Origin: Sphingomonas palustris
GTDB taxonomy: Bacteria; Pseudomonadota; Alphaproteobacteria; Sphingomonadales; Sphingomonadaceae
Assembly: GCA_026225215.1 (NCBI GenBank)
Contig: JAMFSI010000120.1
Span: 1 to 35,459 of the forward strand
Direction of reading: 5' to 3'
DNA: 35,459 nucleotides
A model generated the notes under the pieces. That model saw only the letters and a program-made list of their open reading frames with translations. It was not told the origin of the DNA and made no database searches. The first letter of the stretch is position 1, and each line of letters begins with the position of its first letter. The translations under genes were made by a program, and so were the position numbers. Below are positions 9,127-18,700 of the stretch, one piece after another.

Positions 9127-9397
9127 AGGAGTTGCACCCCCAACGGCGCCAATTCGCCACGCGCGGGCAGCGACTGACACGGGTAAGCCACAAGTCGAAC
9201 ACGCGCGGCTCGCGCAGGCAAGCGAGATAGCCCACCGCATGGACCGCAAGCGCCACCGCCAGCGCGAGGAAGCTGCGGGTGACGAGGAACACCTCGGTGG
9301 TGATCAAGGCGTTGATCACGAAGAAACTATACGTCACCCCGGCAAACATCTGCGGCTGAGTCAGCGGCTTGCACAAGCGGTGACGAGCGAGTTCCAT
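9116..9397 (-). CDS. virB3: VirB3-type T4SS inner-membrane protein
   Basis: The product is 93 residues, typical of VirB3. It has a short N-terminal region (RHRLCKPLTQPQMFAGVTYS, family-like), two adjacent membrane segments at about 18-38 and 42-62, and the C-terminal motif EPRVFDLWLTRVSRCP that matches the usual D-P-R-x-F-D-L-W pattern. VirB3 works with VirB4 in pilin handling at the inner membrane. A strong ribosome site (AGGAGG) overlaps the 3' end of virB2, which couples the two genes. Confidence 0.9.
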   Translation of the reverse strand: MELARHRLCKPLTQPQMFAGVTYSFFVINALITTEVFLVTRSFLALAVALAVHAVGYLACLREPRVFDLWLTRVSRCPRVANWRRWGCNSYAP

Positions 9398-9403
9398 GGG
9401 CGC

Positions 9404-9874
9404 CTATCCTCCTGCCGCCGAACGAATTCCCGAAACGATCGCACTGGCGCCGAACAGGACGAAGCAGCCGATAATCACGGTCATCCCCATCCGCCAGTTG
9501 AGCCGCCCGGTCAGCATCATCAGCCCCACTGCCGCCACCGCCATCACCGCGACTGCGGTGGCGACATTGCCCATCAGCGTGCCTTGTAACCATAGCACTG
9601 CAGCGAGGATCGGGCCTGAGCCTTGCGGATCGCCGGCGTTGGCGAAGGCGGTCTCGGGAAGCGCAAGCGCTAGTCCGACAATCCCTTGCAAACGTGATTG
9701 TCCGATCCGAAACTTCGTTTCGGATCGTCTGTGCCGTCCCGCTCTCCCGGCCCAACCACTCGTTAAAGGTACTCTGTGGGTGGTTGGGCCGGGGGAGCGG
9801 GACGGCACAGACTTAGAAATTCGCTCATTTGCGAATTTCGGGTCAGACTCTGACAGGCGACGCAGCCGTATCAT
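9404..9874 (-). CDS. virB2: VirB2/TrbC-type T4SS pilin with a palindromic element inside its leader
   Basis: The reading frame is 156 residues. The last 78 (starting NAGDPQGSGP) are a normal mature TrbC/VirB2 pilin with two membrane helices separated by LTGRLNWRMG. In front of them lies a hydrophobic core and cleavage site (LQGIVGLALALPETAFA). ATG 9874 has an excellent ribosome site, GGAGGGAG, overlapping the virB1 end, and starts with a positively charged MIRLRRL. About 53 residues rich in Arg, Ser and Pro stand between this charged start and the hydrophobic core, and they are encoded by the triple-hairpin element at about 9695-9853. Removing them gives a 25-residue textbook signal peptide. 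So I infer an in-frame insertion (about 159 bp) that split the leader. Whether the pilin is still exported is unknown; a TTG at 9691 is a poor alternative start. Confidence 0.85.
   Translation of the reverse strand: MIRLRRLSESDPKFANERISKSVPSRSPGPTTHRVPLTSGWAGRAGRHRRSETKFRIGQSRLQGIVGLALALPETAFANAGDPQGSGPILAAVLWLQGTLMGNVATAVAVMAVAAVGLMMLTGRLNWRMGMTVIIGCFVLFGASAIVSGIRSAAGG
9704..9851 (-). repeat. Triple-hairpin palindromic element, copy 2, in frame within virB2
   Basis: It has the same three-hairpin order as copy 1 but in inverted orientation. Hairpin A is GATCCGAAAC (9704-9713) with GTTTCGGATC (9717-9726), perfect. Hairpin B has 33-nt arms (9727-9759 with 9780-9812) with one mismatch that would be a G-U pair in RNA. 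Hairpin C is GAAATTCGC (9816-9824) with GCGAATTTC (9831-9839), perfect. A further small palindrome GTCAGA-C-TCTGAC lies at 9842-9854. This copy is more symmetrical than copy 1, which suggests a younger insertion. No stop codon occurs in the virB2 frame through the element, and no clear target-site duplication was found. Confidence 0.88.
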
Positions 9875-9875
9875 C

Positions 9876-10517
9876 TTATCTCCCTCCGGTGGACAAGCGC
9901 GCGAAGATCGCCGTCACATAATGCTGAGTCTCGGCGATGGGTGGCACCCCATCGGCTCGGACGACTCGCGCCGGACCGGCATTATAAGCAGCCAGCGCCC
10001 TTTCCAAGTCACCGCCGAAACTGTCGAGCAACTGCCGCAGATAACGGGCGCCGCCCTCGATATTCGATTCAGGATCGTCCGGATTGGCGCCCAGCGCGCG
10101 CGCGGTGCCCGGCATCAACTGGGCCAGTCCCCGCGCACCGGCCGGCGAGACAGCCCCGGTATGCCAGCGGCTTTCCTGCCAGACCAAAGCCTCGATAATC
10201 GCCGGACTGAGATCGTAGCGTTCCGACAGCCGGGCCACGATCGGGCGCCATTGCGCGGGCACTTCAGCCTGCTGCGGGTCGCTTCCGGCAGTGAGCGCTG
10301 GCGGAGCGGTGGGGCGCGTTCTGGCGGCAGTGCCGGGAAGGGTCACCCAGTGCCAGCCGTCGCTGCCCACTTCCATCACTTCGGCGCGGGCCGGAACTGT
10401 CGAAAAGGCAAGCACTGTCAGACCGAGCATCGTTAGACAGGGCAGCAAAATCGATTGCGCATAAGCGCAGGCGCACGACGCGTAACCGAAAATCCGACTT
10501 GCCAACCTTTGTATCAT
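9876..10517 (-). CDS. virB1: VirB1-like lytic transglycosylase
   Basis: From ATG 10517 the product is 213 residues. A hydrophobic signal segment (about 22-45, ending VPARA) is followed by an SLT goose-lysozyme-like domain (about 85-205). The catalytic Glu lies in WQESRW (about residue 115), then SPAGARGLAQLMPGTA and the AYNAGP motif. These enzymes cut peptidoglycan glycan strands so that the T4SS channel can cross the wall. It heads the T4SS operon; the virB2 ATG lies 1 bp after its TAA, and the virB2 ribosome site is inside its last codons. A GTG at 10556 would add 13 residues; the start is uncertain. The catalytic residues are present, so activity is expected. Confidence 0.9.
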   Translation of the reverse strand: MIQRLASRIFGYASCACAYAQSILLPCLTMLGLTVLAFSTVPARAEVMEVGSDGWHWVTLPGTAARTRPTAPPALTAGSDPQQAEVPAQWRPIVARLSERYDLSPAIIEALVWQESRWHTGAVSPAGARGLAQLMPGTARALGANPDDPESNIEGGARYLRQLLDSFGGDLERALAAYNAGPARVVRADGVPPIAETQHYVTAIFARLSTGGR

Positions 10518-10868
10518 AACCGCCCCAACCCCGTGTGTGGCCCGCGTAAAGACCACGAACGACCCGCGCGTGGCAAGAAATGAATCGCGTCACCAGGCTT
10601 TTTGCTTGGGCATTTCTCGCAACCCGACAAGGCGTAACCGCGATTGCCGATAAAGAATTCTCCCGGCGTAAATTTGCCTGCTTGAATTCATGGCAGAATC
10701 TTTTGGCGAACTGGTGTCGTGGCGGAATTCGCCAATAATTGTATCGCAATGTCTGGGATTCTGGAGAAGTTAAGGTAAGATGTAGCCGGTCGGCCGTTAG
10801 CTGACCGGGGGTTGAGCATTAATACCGCGGGGCTGGACCGGCCAGCTTCGCAACAGGTGGGGAAAACG
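10518..10868. promoter_or_regulatory. Divergent intergenic region between the T4SS and TPS operons
   Basis: This region of about 350 bp must drive virB1 leftwards and the TPS operon rightwards. It is AT-richer than its flanks. An 8-bp inverted repeat, TTGGCGAA (10703-10710) and TTCGCCAA (10728-10735), lies about 135-165 bp upstream of the TpsB start with 17 bp between arms, a plausible dimer operator. No promoter boxes can be assigned with confidence, and no small gene with a good ribosome site was seen. Confidence 0.4.
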
Positions 10869-12770
10869 ATGACGGTTCGGCACGTCGATGTCGCCGGCTT
10901 TACGCAGTTTCCGGGCAAGGCGAGTGGGGCTACTCGTCCGGCCAAGGGCTGCGTGTCGGCCAGAGACCGGAAAAACAGGGGGCTTTCTGGGTTTGGGCCG
11001 AGCTTGGGATTCGGACTGGGGCTTGTTCTCTGCGCCGCCACGCCGGCGATCGCGCAGGTTTCATCGTCGCAATTGCCGACGCGCGAGGAATTGCAGGGCG
11101 GCGCTCCGGTCGCGCCCGCCCAGCCGGCGCCGCGGCAGCATCACCTGCAGGTCGAAGACAATATCGAACATTCGCCCTGCGCGCTCGACAATCCCGCTTA
11201 TGCCAATGTCCGGATCAAGATCACCCAGGCGACCTTCGGCAATCTCGGCCCGGTTTCGGAGACAGCGCTGGCCGATAGCTGGAAGGGTTACGTCGGCACC
11301 GATCAGCCGATCAGCGTGGTCTGCCGCATCCGCGACTCGGCGGCGACGACGCTGCGCGCGATGGGCTATATCGCCGCCGTCGAAGTGCCGGTCCAGCGGA
11401 TCAAGGACGGTGAAGTCCGTTTCGAGGTGCTCTATGCACGGGTCACCTCGATTCGCGTGATCGGCCGGCCCGGTCATGACGCCGGGCTGCTGGAATCCTA
11501 TCTCGCGCCGCTCGCCAATGGGCAGATATTCAACCGCTTCGCCGCCGAGCGCAATGTCCTGCTCGCCCAGGACATCCCCGGCTACGATATCCACTTGACG
11601 CTCAAGCCTGCCGGCAGCGGCGCGGGCAATATGATCGCCGAAGTGCACGTCGATGAAACCCCGGTGATGGTGGACTTCACCGCCTCCGATCTCGCCGCAC
11701 CCAGCAGCGGACGCGTCGGCGGTCAGTTGCGCGCCACCTTCAACGACCTGGTCGGCGATGGCGACCAGACCACTTTGTCAGCCTATTCGACCAGCGAATT
11801 CCGCAAGCAGCAGATCTATCAGGGCGGTCACCAGTTCATGGTCGGCGCCAGCGGCATCCAGTTGTCGGCGCATGTCACTTATGCGATCACCCGGCCCGAT
11901 CTCGGCAGCCAGGTGCCGGCGATCGATGCGCATACGCTGTTCATCAATACCGAAGCGCTCTATCCGATCGTGCGGCGGCAGGCGTTCAGCCTGCACGGCG
12001 CGGTCGGCCTCGATGTCGTCAATCAGAACGTCACCTTTGCCGGCCTGCCGCTCAGCCGCGATCACTTGCGCGTCGCTTATCTGCGGCTCGATCTCGATAC
12101 GATGGACATGAAGGGGCGCGGACCCGATGCGACCGCGCTGTGGCGGATCAGTGCCACGGCGGAAATCCGCCATGGGCTGGACATCTTCGGCGCCAGCCCG
12201 GACTGTCTCACCAATGCCAGCGCCTGCAGCGCAACGGGCTTTGTCTATCCCGGCATTCTCGACGGCGATCCCGAGGCGACGGTATTTCGGGCCTCGGCCA
12301 ATATCGATCTGCATCCGGTGCAATGGCTCGACCTGTCGCTCGCGCCACGTTTCCAGATCGCCTCGGGCCCGGTGCTCGGCTTCGAACAATTCTCGCTCGG
12401 CAATTATACGGTCGGGCGCGGCTACGATCCCGGCGCGGTCGTCGGCGATGACGGCGCCGCGTTTACCTTCGAAGCGCGGGGGCCGCTGACCCGGCTCAGC
12501 GCCAACTCCGGCCTCGCCTTCCAACCTTATGTCTTTTCCGACAATGGCTGGGCCTGGCGGCGCAACACGCCTACGCCTGCCCAGCCGCAGGAGCTGCATT
12601 CGCTCGGCGGCGGCGCTCGCGTGATCTTCGAAAACCAGGCCCGGCTCGACCTTTCCGTCGCCGTGCCGATCACCCGCGTCCCCGACAGTACGACCGGGCT
12701 GTTGGTCCGGCCCTCGCCGTTATTCCTGGCCACATTCACCGCCGCATTAATCCCCTGGAGATACCGCTGA
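10869..12770 (+). CDS. TpsB/FhaC/ShlB-type two-partner secretion transporter
   Basis: The product is 633 residues from ATG 10869, preceded by GGTGGGGA; a TTG at 10812 is a weaker choice. A long basic N-terminus runs into a signal peptide (about 39-62, ending PAIAQ). A linker (about 63-95), a POTRA-type region (about 95-260, with CRIRDSAATTLRAMGYIAAVEVP and the DGEVRFEVLYARV stretch) and a 16-strand ShlB/FhaC barrel follow. In the barrel, FSLGNYTVGRGYDPGAV matches the conserved VRGY/VRGF motif of the L6 loop that plugs and opens the pore. The C-terminus ends in an amphipathic strand. It secretes its partner TpsA across the outer membrane, and its stop overlaps the tpsA start by 1 bp, a typical TPS arrangement. 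Confidence 0.93.
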   Translation: MTVRHVDVAGFTQFPGKASGATRPAKGCVSARDRKNRGLSGFGPSLGFGLGLVLCAATPAIAQVSSSQLPTREELQGGAPVAPAQPAPRQHHLQVEDNIEHSPCALDNPAYANVRIKITQATFGNLGPVSETALADSWKGYVGTDQPISVVCRIRDSAATTLRAMGYIAAVEVPVQRIKDGEVRFEVLYARVTSIRVIGRPGHDAGLLESYLAPLANGQIFNRFAAERNVLLAQDIPGYDIHLTLKPAGSGAGNMIAEVHVDETPVMVDFTASDLAAPSSGRVGGQLRATFNDLVGDGDQTTLSAYSTSEFRKQQIYQGGHQFMVGASGIQLSAHVTYAITRPDLGSQVPAIDAHTLFINTEALYPIVRRQAFSLHGAVGLDVVNQNVTFAGLPLSRDHLRVAYLRLDLDTMDMKGRGPDATALWRISATAEIRHGLDIFGASPDCLTNASACSATGFVYPGILDGDPEATVFRASANIDLHPVQWLDLSLAPRFQIASGPVLGFEQFSLGNYTVGRGYDPGAVVGDDGAAFTFEARGPLTRLSANSGLAFQPYVFSDNGWAWRRNTPTPAQPQELHSLGGGARVIFENQARLDLSVAVPITRVPDSTTGLLVRPSPLFLATFTAALIPWRYR

Positions 12771-15700
12771 TGCGCAAGGCCCCGTTCTCTCGCTGGCTTC
12801 CCGGCGTTTCCCGGGGAACCTTGGCCGCATTGCTGGTGGCAGCGCCTGTCGCGGCCTCGGCAAGTCCTGGCTTCCAGGGCACGCCGACAACGGTCTACGG
12901 CAACGGCGGCGCCAACCCGGCCAGCAACCCGGTCACCATCTTCAACACCGGCGGCAATACCCAGCAAATCCAGATCGCCAACACCAGCCCGGTCACCGTC
13001 ATTAACTGGACACCGACTGCCACGGCGCTGGCGGGCCCTTCCGGTAACGGCACGGGCGCGATCCAATTCCTGCCAAGCACGAACACGGTAAACTTTGTCG
13101 GCCTCGGCGGTGCTGCGTCAGCTTACACCGTGCTCAACCGGATCATTCCTACCAGCGTCGCCGATCAGGCCCGCGCGGCAGAATTCGACGGCACCGTCAC
13201 CAGCACCTCCAATGTGCGGCTGTGGTTCTACAGCCCCGGCGGATTGCTGATCGGATCGACCGCCAATTTCAATGTCGGCGGCCTCGTCCTCACTGCGGCG
13301 GACCCAGGGACGGGCGCGTTCATCACCACCGATCCTTCCGGGGTCGACCATTTCACGGTCAGCGCCGCTGCGGGCAGCACGTCGGGCATCACCATCATGC
13401 CCGGCGCCAACATCTCGGCGGTCAATGCCGGACAATCGAGCTATATCGTCGCCATCGCCCCCCAGATCACTCAGGGCGGGAATATCAGCGTGGGCGGTTC
13501 GGTGGCGCTGGTCGCGGCCGAAACCGCCACCTTCGCGGTCGCCCCGAATGGGCTGTTCAACATTCAAGTCAACACGGGAACCTCGCTTGGAGGCACGGTC
13601 GTAAGCAATACCGGCAGCGTCGGCGGACCTAATGCTGCTACCGCTGGCCAGTATCAGCGCGTCTATATGGTCGCCGTGCCGAAGAATCAGGCCATTGCCA
13701 TGGCGATCGCGTCGAGCGGATCGATCGGTTTCAGCGTCGCCGACGCGGCCAATGTCAATGGCGATGAGATCGTGCTCTCGGCCGGTGGCGATATCGCCGA
13801 TACCGGCGCCGGCAATCCGGTGGTCGCGACCGGCGCGGCGGGCGCCACCGGCCTGGCCAGCCTGACGCTGGGCGGGGGCACGCTGACGCCAAGTAATACC
13901 GCTATCTACAATTCGAACACTTATGCCGTCGCCACCGGCTCGGCGACGGTTACCGACCCCAATCTGAACATCGCCTTCGCCTCGAATCTGTCGGTGATCG
14001 CGCCGCAAGCCACGGTGAGCGCGCAGAACGGTACGACGATTTCGGTGGGCGGCAATCTCACTGTCGCAGCCGACAACACCGATAACACCAGCACGGGCAG
14101 CGCGAACAACGCACTCGTCGAAGCACAAGGCTCCACTCTCGAAGTCGGCACCAATGCCTTTGCTCTGGGCGTCAACGGCGACTTGACCGTGACTGCCGAC
14201 GACACGCTAGGGGGTGTCGGTGGCACAGCCACGCTACAGACGAGCTACGGCTATATTTCGGTCAACGGCGATGCCCACGTCAGCGCCAGCGGCTCCTGGA
14301 CGGGTGCCAACGCCCAGAATTATAATCCGTTTGGCACTTACACCCAAGGTGGAACGGCGCAGGTCTCCGTCACCGGGGGCACTCTGTACGTAGGCGGCGG
14401 CTTGACGGTCAATGCCACCGCCGACGCCACGGGGGCTGACCAGGTTTATTTCGCGGATGAATGTTGCGACTATGCCATCAACGCCACAGGCGGCACAGCA
14501 TCGGTGATAGTGAGCGGCCAATATAGCTCTCTCACCACCAATAACGGCATTACCACTCACGCCGATGCGACCGGCAGCGTTGATAGTTATCGTGAAGGTG
14601 GCACCGCCACCGCCGGCACCGCCGAGGTGATCGCCGACGGTGGCATGATCACCGTCACCGGAAATAATGGTATAACCGCTACCGCTAACGCGATTGGCGG
14701 CACTCAGGCCTCTAACAGCGGCAATGGCGGCTATGCCGTTGGCGGCACCGCGCTGATCGCCACTCGAAATGGCACCGCAGATGCTCCCGCCAGTATCGTC
14801 ACCAATACCGATCAATTGACGGGTGGCACCATTGCCACGACTGTCCAGGCCAACGCCACGGGCGGCGGTGCCCCGGGCTACTCGAACTACACCAGTGGAG
14901 ATGCGCAGGGCGGTACGGCTACGCTGCAGGTGACCGGTGCCAACCAGTCGATCACCATCGGTGATGACGCGGCGGTACAGATCACGGCTCTGGCGACAAC
15001 CAGCGAGGGCGCTGGCGGTGGTAGCGGCACGGCAACGGGCGGCACGGCGCAGCTGCTCGCCAGCGGTGGCTCACTGGCGATTGCCAACGGCGTGTCGATG
15101 GATGCCAGTGCCTCAGCCGGTTACGATCAGAACTATGGCGGCTATGCCAACGGCGGGACGGTGCAGTTCACCGCGAATAACAGCGGCGCGATCACCGCCA
15201 ATGGCCCGATCACTCTGAATGTCTCGGCATCCGGCGGTAGCAGCAGCAATAATGGTGGCAATGCGACCGGCGGGACCATTCAGTTCGGGGTCATCCCGGA
15301 CACCAACACCCTCGCAACCTTCACCGGCACGATGAATGCCAGCGGTTCGACCTATCTGAACGCCTCCGCCAGCGGCGGCGGTGGCAACGCTCTCGGCGGC
15401 AGCGCACTGGGCGGCAATATTTTCGTTTCGACGGGCAACAATGACTTCGCCTTCGACGACAACGGCACCACCGCCGAACTGGATGCCAGCTCCACCGTCG
15501 CTTCCTATGGAGAGGCCCCCGGAACCGCCAGTAGCGCAGGCGGTGTACTGCTGACGAATCTCGGTACGGCAAACCTTGCGGGCGGATTGCAACTCGATGG
15601 CAATACGCCGCTTTACGTGCAGGCTGGCGGCTCGATCAATGTGTCCGGTTCGATTACCGGCAGCGGCGCAGGCAATTACGTGCATCTGTGGGCCGACGAT

Positions 15701-18700
15701 CTCGGCACCGGCACCGGCACGGTGACTCTGGCCAATGGTTCGCTGGACCTGCCGGGCAGCCAGATCGATATCTATTACAATCCCAGCAGCCTCGGCAGTC
15801 CGACCGACTTTTCCGGCGGGGTCGCCGGGGGTAACTGGACCGGGTATCAGCTCGTCAATAATGTCACCCAGCTGCAGCAAGTCGGCAGCTATCTGTCGCA
15901 GAATTTCGCGCTAGGCAAAAATATCGACGCCAGTTCTACAGAAGGATTGCCCGGCGGTGCGGGATTTGTGCCGATCGGCTCGGTTGGCAACGGCTTCACC
16001 GGTAATTTCGACGGCTTGAACCACACGATCACTAACCTGTTTATCAATTCATCGGGCAACGGCGTCGGTCTGTTCGGCCAAGTAGGGAACGGAAACGGGG
16101 ATACCATCCTCATTCGCAACATCGGCCTGGTCAATGCGCAGATCGCGGGCAATGGCGAAGTCGGCGGCCTCGCTGGCGTGCTCGGCGTTACCAATCCCGC
16201 AGTCGCGGATAATATCAGCATCACTAACGCTTATACCACCGGTGGTTCCGTGTCTGGTTCGGAAGGTGTCGGCGGACTGGTGGGATACACCCTGGCTGGC
16301 GCCACTGCGGTGCTGAGCAATGTTCACAGCGATGCCGATGTCTCGGCGAGCGGGGTGGGCTATGTCGGCGGTCTGATAGGATCGGCAAATTATACGACGA
16401 TCACCGATGCCTTTGCCACCGGATCGGTGACGGCCACCGCCACTGGCGCTACCGGGGTCGGTGGCCTCGCCGGCGAGATTTATTACGGCGGATTGAGCCA
16501 GGCCTATGCCACCGGCGCGGTCACTACGGCCGCAGGCAGCACAGCAGTGGGTGGCCTGATCGGGACCGTCAGTGGCGCATTCCTCGGCAACAGCTTCGCC
16601 GGCACGATCGACCAGACTTATGCCGTCGGCGCCATCAACGCGGGAACCGGTAGCAGTTCTGTGGGCGGCCTCGTCGGCGCCAACAACGGCGGCTATATTA
16701 GCGAAAGCTGGGCGAGTAGCCCCGTCTCGGCCCCAGGCGGCAGCGCCGTCGGCGGCTTTGTCGGCACCAATACGGGCACTATCATGAATTCCTATTGGGA
16801 CAACTATTCCACCGGGCAAGCCAATGGTGTCGGCACCGACACTGGTACGACAACCCAGCTCAATGCCGTCACCAGCGATCCTACGCAGTCGGAAGCTGAG
16901 AATTATGCGTTCAATTCCGAAGCCTACAACCAGAGCTTTGGCGGCAGCTTCGGCGCCGACTGGATCTACGACAATGAGGACACAAGGCCGATCGGCGCCT
17001 GGGAAGCACCGGTGGCGTTTTTCGGCGTGGCGCCCATCAGCAGCGCTCACCAGCTCCAGTTGATGGACTTCAATCTGGGCGGTAGCTATGCCATCACCCA
17101 AAATGTCAACATGAGCGGCACCGGCGGTACCACCGACATCTGGGACACCGGCGGCTTTATGCCACTCGGCGGCTTCTATATAGACCCACCCTTCACTGGG
17201 ACGCTGGACGGCGCGGGCCATGTGCTGTCGAACCTAACCATCGACCCTACCGGCTATGGATACGCCGACCTGGGGCTCATCCAGGAGAATTACGGCACGA
17301 TCAAAAACCTGGGTCTGGCCAATTTCACCATCACTGCCACAGAATCCAATAATGTCGGCGCGCTCGCCGGCGTCAATGCCGGGGTCATCACCGATAGCTT
17401 CGCGATCGATGGCACGGTCACCCTGACCGGCGATTCCAGCACGAATGGCGTGGCGGGCGGCCTGGTCGGCTACAATTCCGACGGCACTAACGGCAATGGC
17501 ATGCCTGCAGGCCAGGTCGGCTCGATTTCGCAATCCTATGCCACCGTGGCGGTGACGGGCGGTTATGCGACGGGCGGTCTGGTCGGTGAGAACGAAGGGT
17601 TGATCAACCAAACCTATGCCAACGGGGCCGTCGTCGGTGGCAACGTCGACGAGCCTGCGACGGGTGGCCTGATCGGCGCAACTTATGAGTCCGGCGGCTC
17701 AGTTACCAATTCCTATTGGGATAGCTATGCCACCGGACAAGCCAACGGCATTGGCACGAACAATGGCACGATAAACCAGCTCAACCCCGTCACCAGCGAC
17801 CCGTCGCAATCGGGTTCCGCCAATTACGCTTTCAATGCGGAAAGCTTCGCCAACTTCCTGACCATCTCCGGCGGATCGGCGATCGACACCACGGGTGGCC
17901 AGGGTCTGGCCTGGCGGCAATATGAGGGACAGACCGCGCCGCTGCTCGAGGCCTTCCTGACCCCGATCGTCGTGCAGGCCGGCAGCCTCACCACGCAATA
18001 TAACGCGCAGATACCCGTCGTTCCCATCACCACCTATGGCGCGCAGCCTGCGCTGACCTTCGGCAACGGCCAGGTCACCGGCGTGGGCAGCAACGCCGGC
18101 ACCTATTCGGCGACTTATGGTGGCGGGCTCTATTCGAACCAGTTGGACTATGATTTCGTGGCCTCGACTGCTCCCGCCACGGTGGTCATCACCCAGGCAC
18201 CGCTGACGCTGAGCGCGGTTTCCGATACCAAGGTCTACGATTCGACCACTAACTCAGCCGGCGTCGTCCAGATTTCGGGTACGCTTTACGGCGCAGACAA
18301 CGTCAGTGCCACGCAGAGCTTCACTTCGCCCAATGTGCTGGGCGCCAATGGCAGCACCTTGGTGGTCAATCCGGGCTATGTCATCAACGATGGCAACGGC
18401 GGTGGCAATTACGCCGTCACCCTGCAAAGCGCTCAAGGCACGATCACCCCGGCGGCGCTGACACTGGCGGCGGTGTCCGACACCAAGGTCTACGACGCCA
18501 CTACTAACTCGGCAGGCGTCGTGCAGGTCTCGGGCCTGGTCGGTGAGGACAACGTCACCAATGCCACGCAAAGCTTCGCCTCTGCCAATGTTCTGGGCAC
18601 CAATGGCAGCACGCTGGCGGTCAATTCGGGCTATATCGTCAACGACGGCAACGGCGGCAACAATTACACCGTTACCCTGCAAAGCGCGCAAGGCACCATC

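Noticed and set aside
9127..9249. Longer N-terminus for virB4
   Set aside because: The extension lies wholly within virB3 in another frame, and ATG 9126 gives the normal VirB4 length.
2301..9851. T4SS as a composite transposon bounded by the two palindromic elements
   Set aside because: The second copy lies inside virB2 and leaves virB1 outside. No transposase and no target-site duplication were seen.
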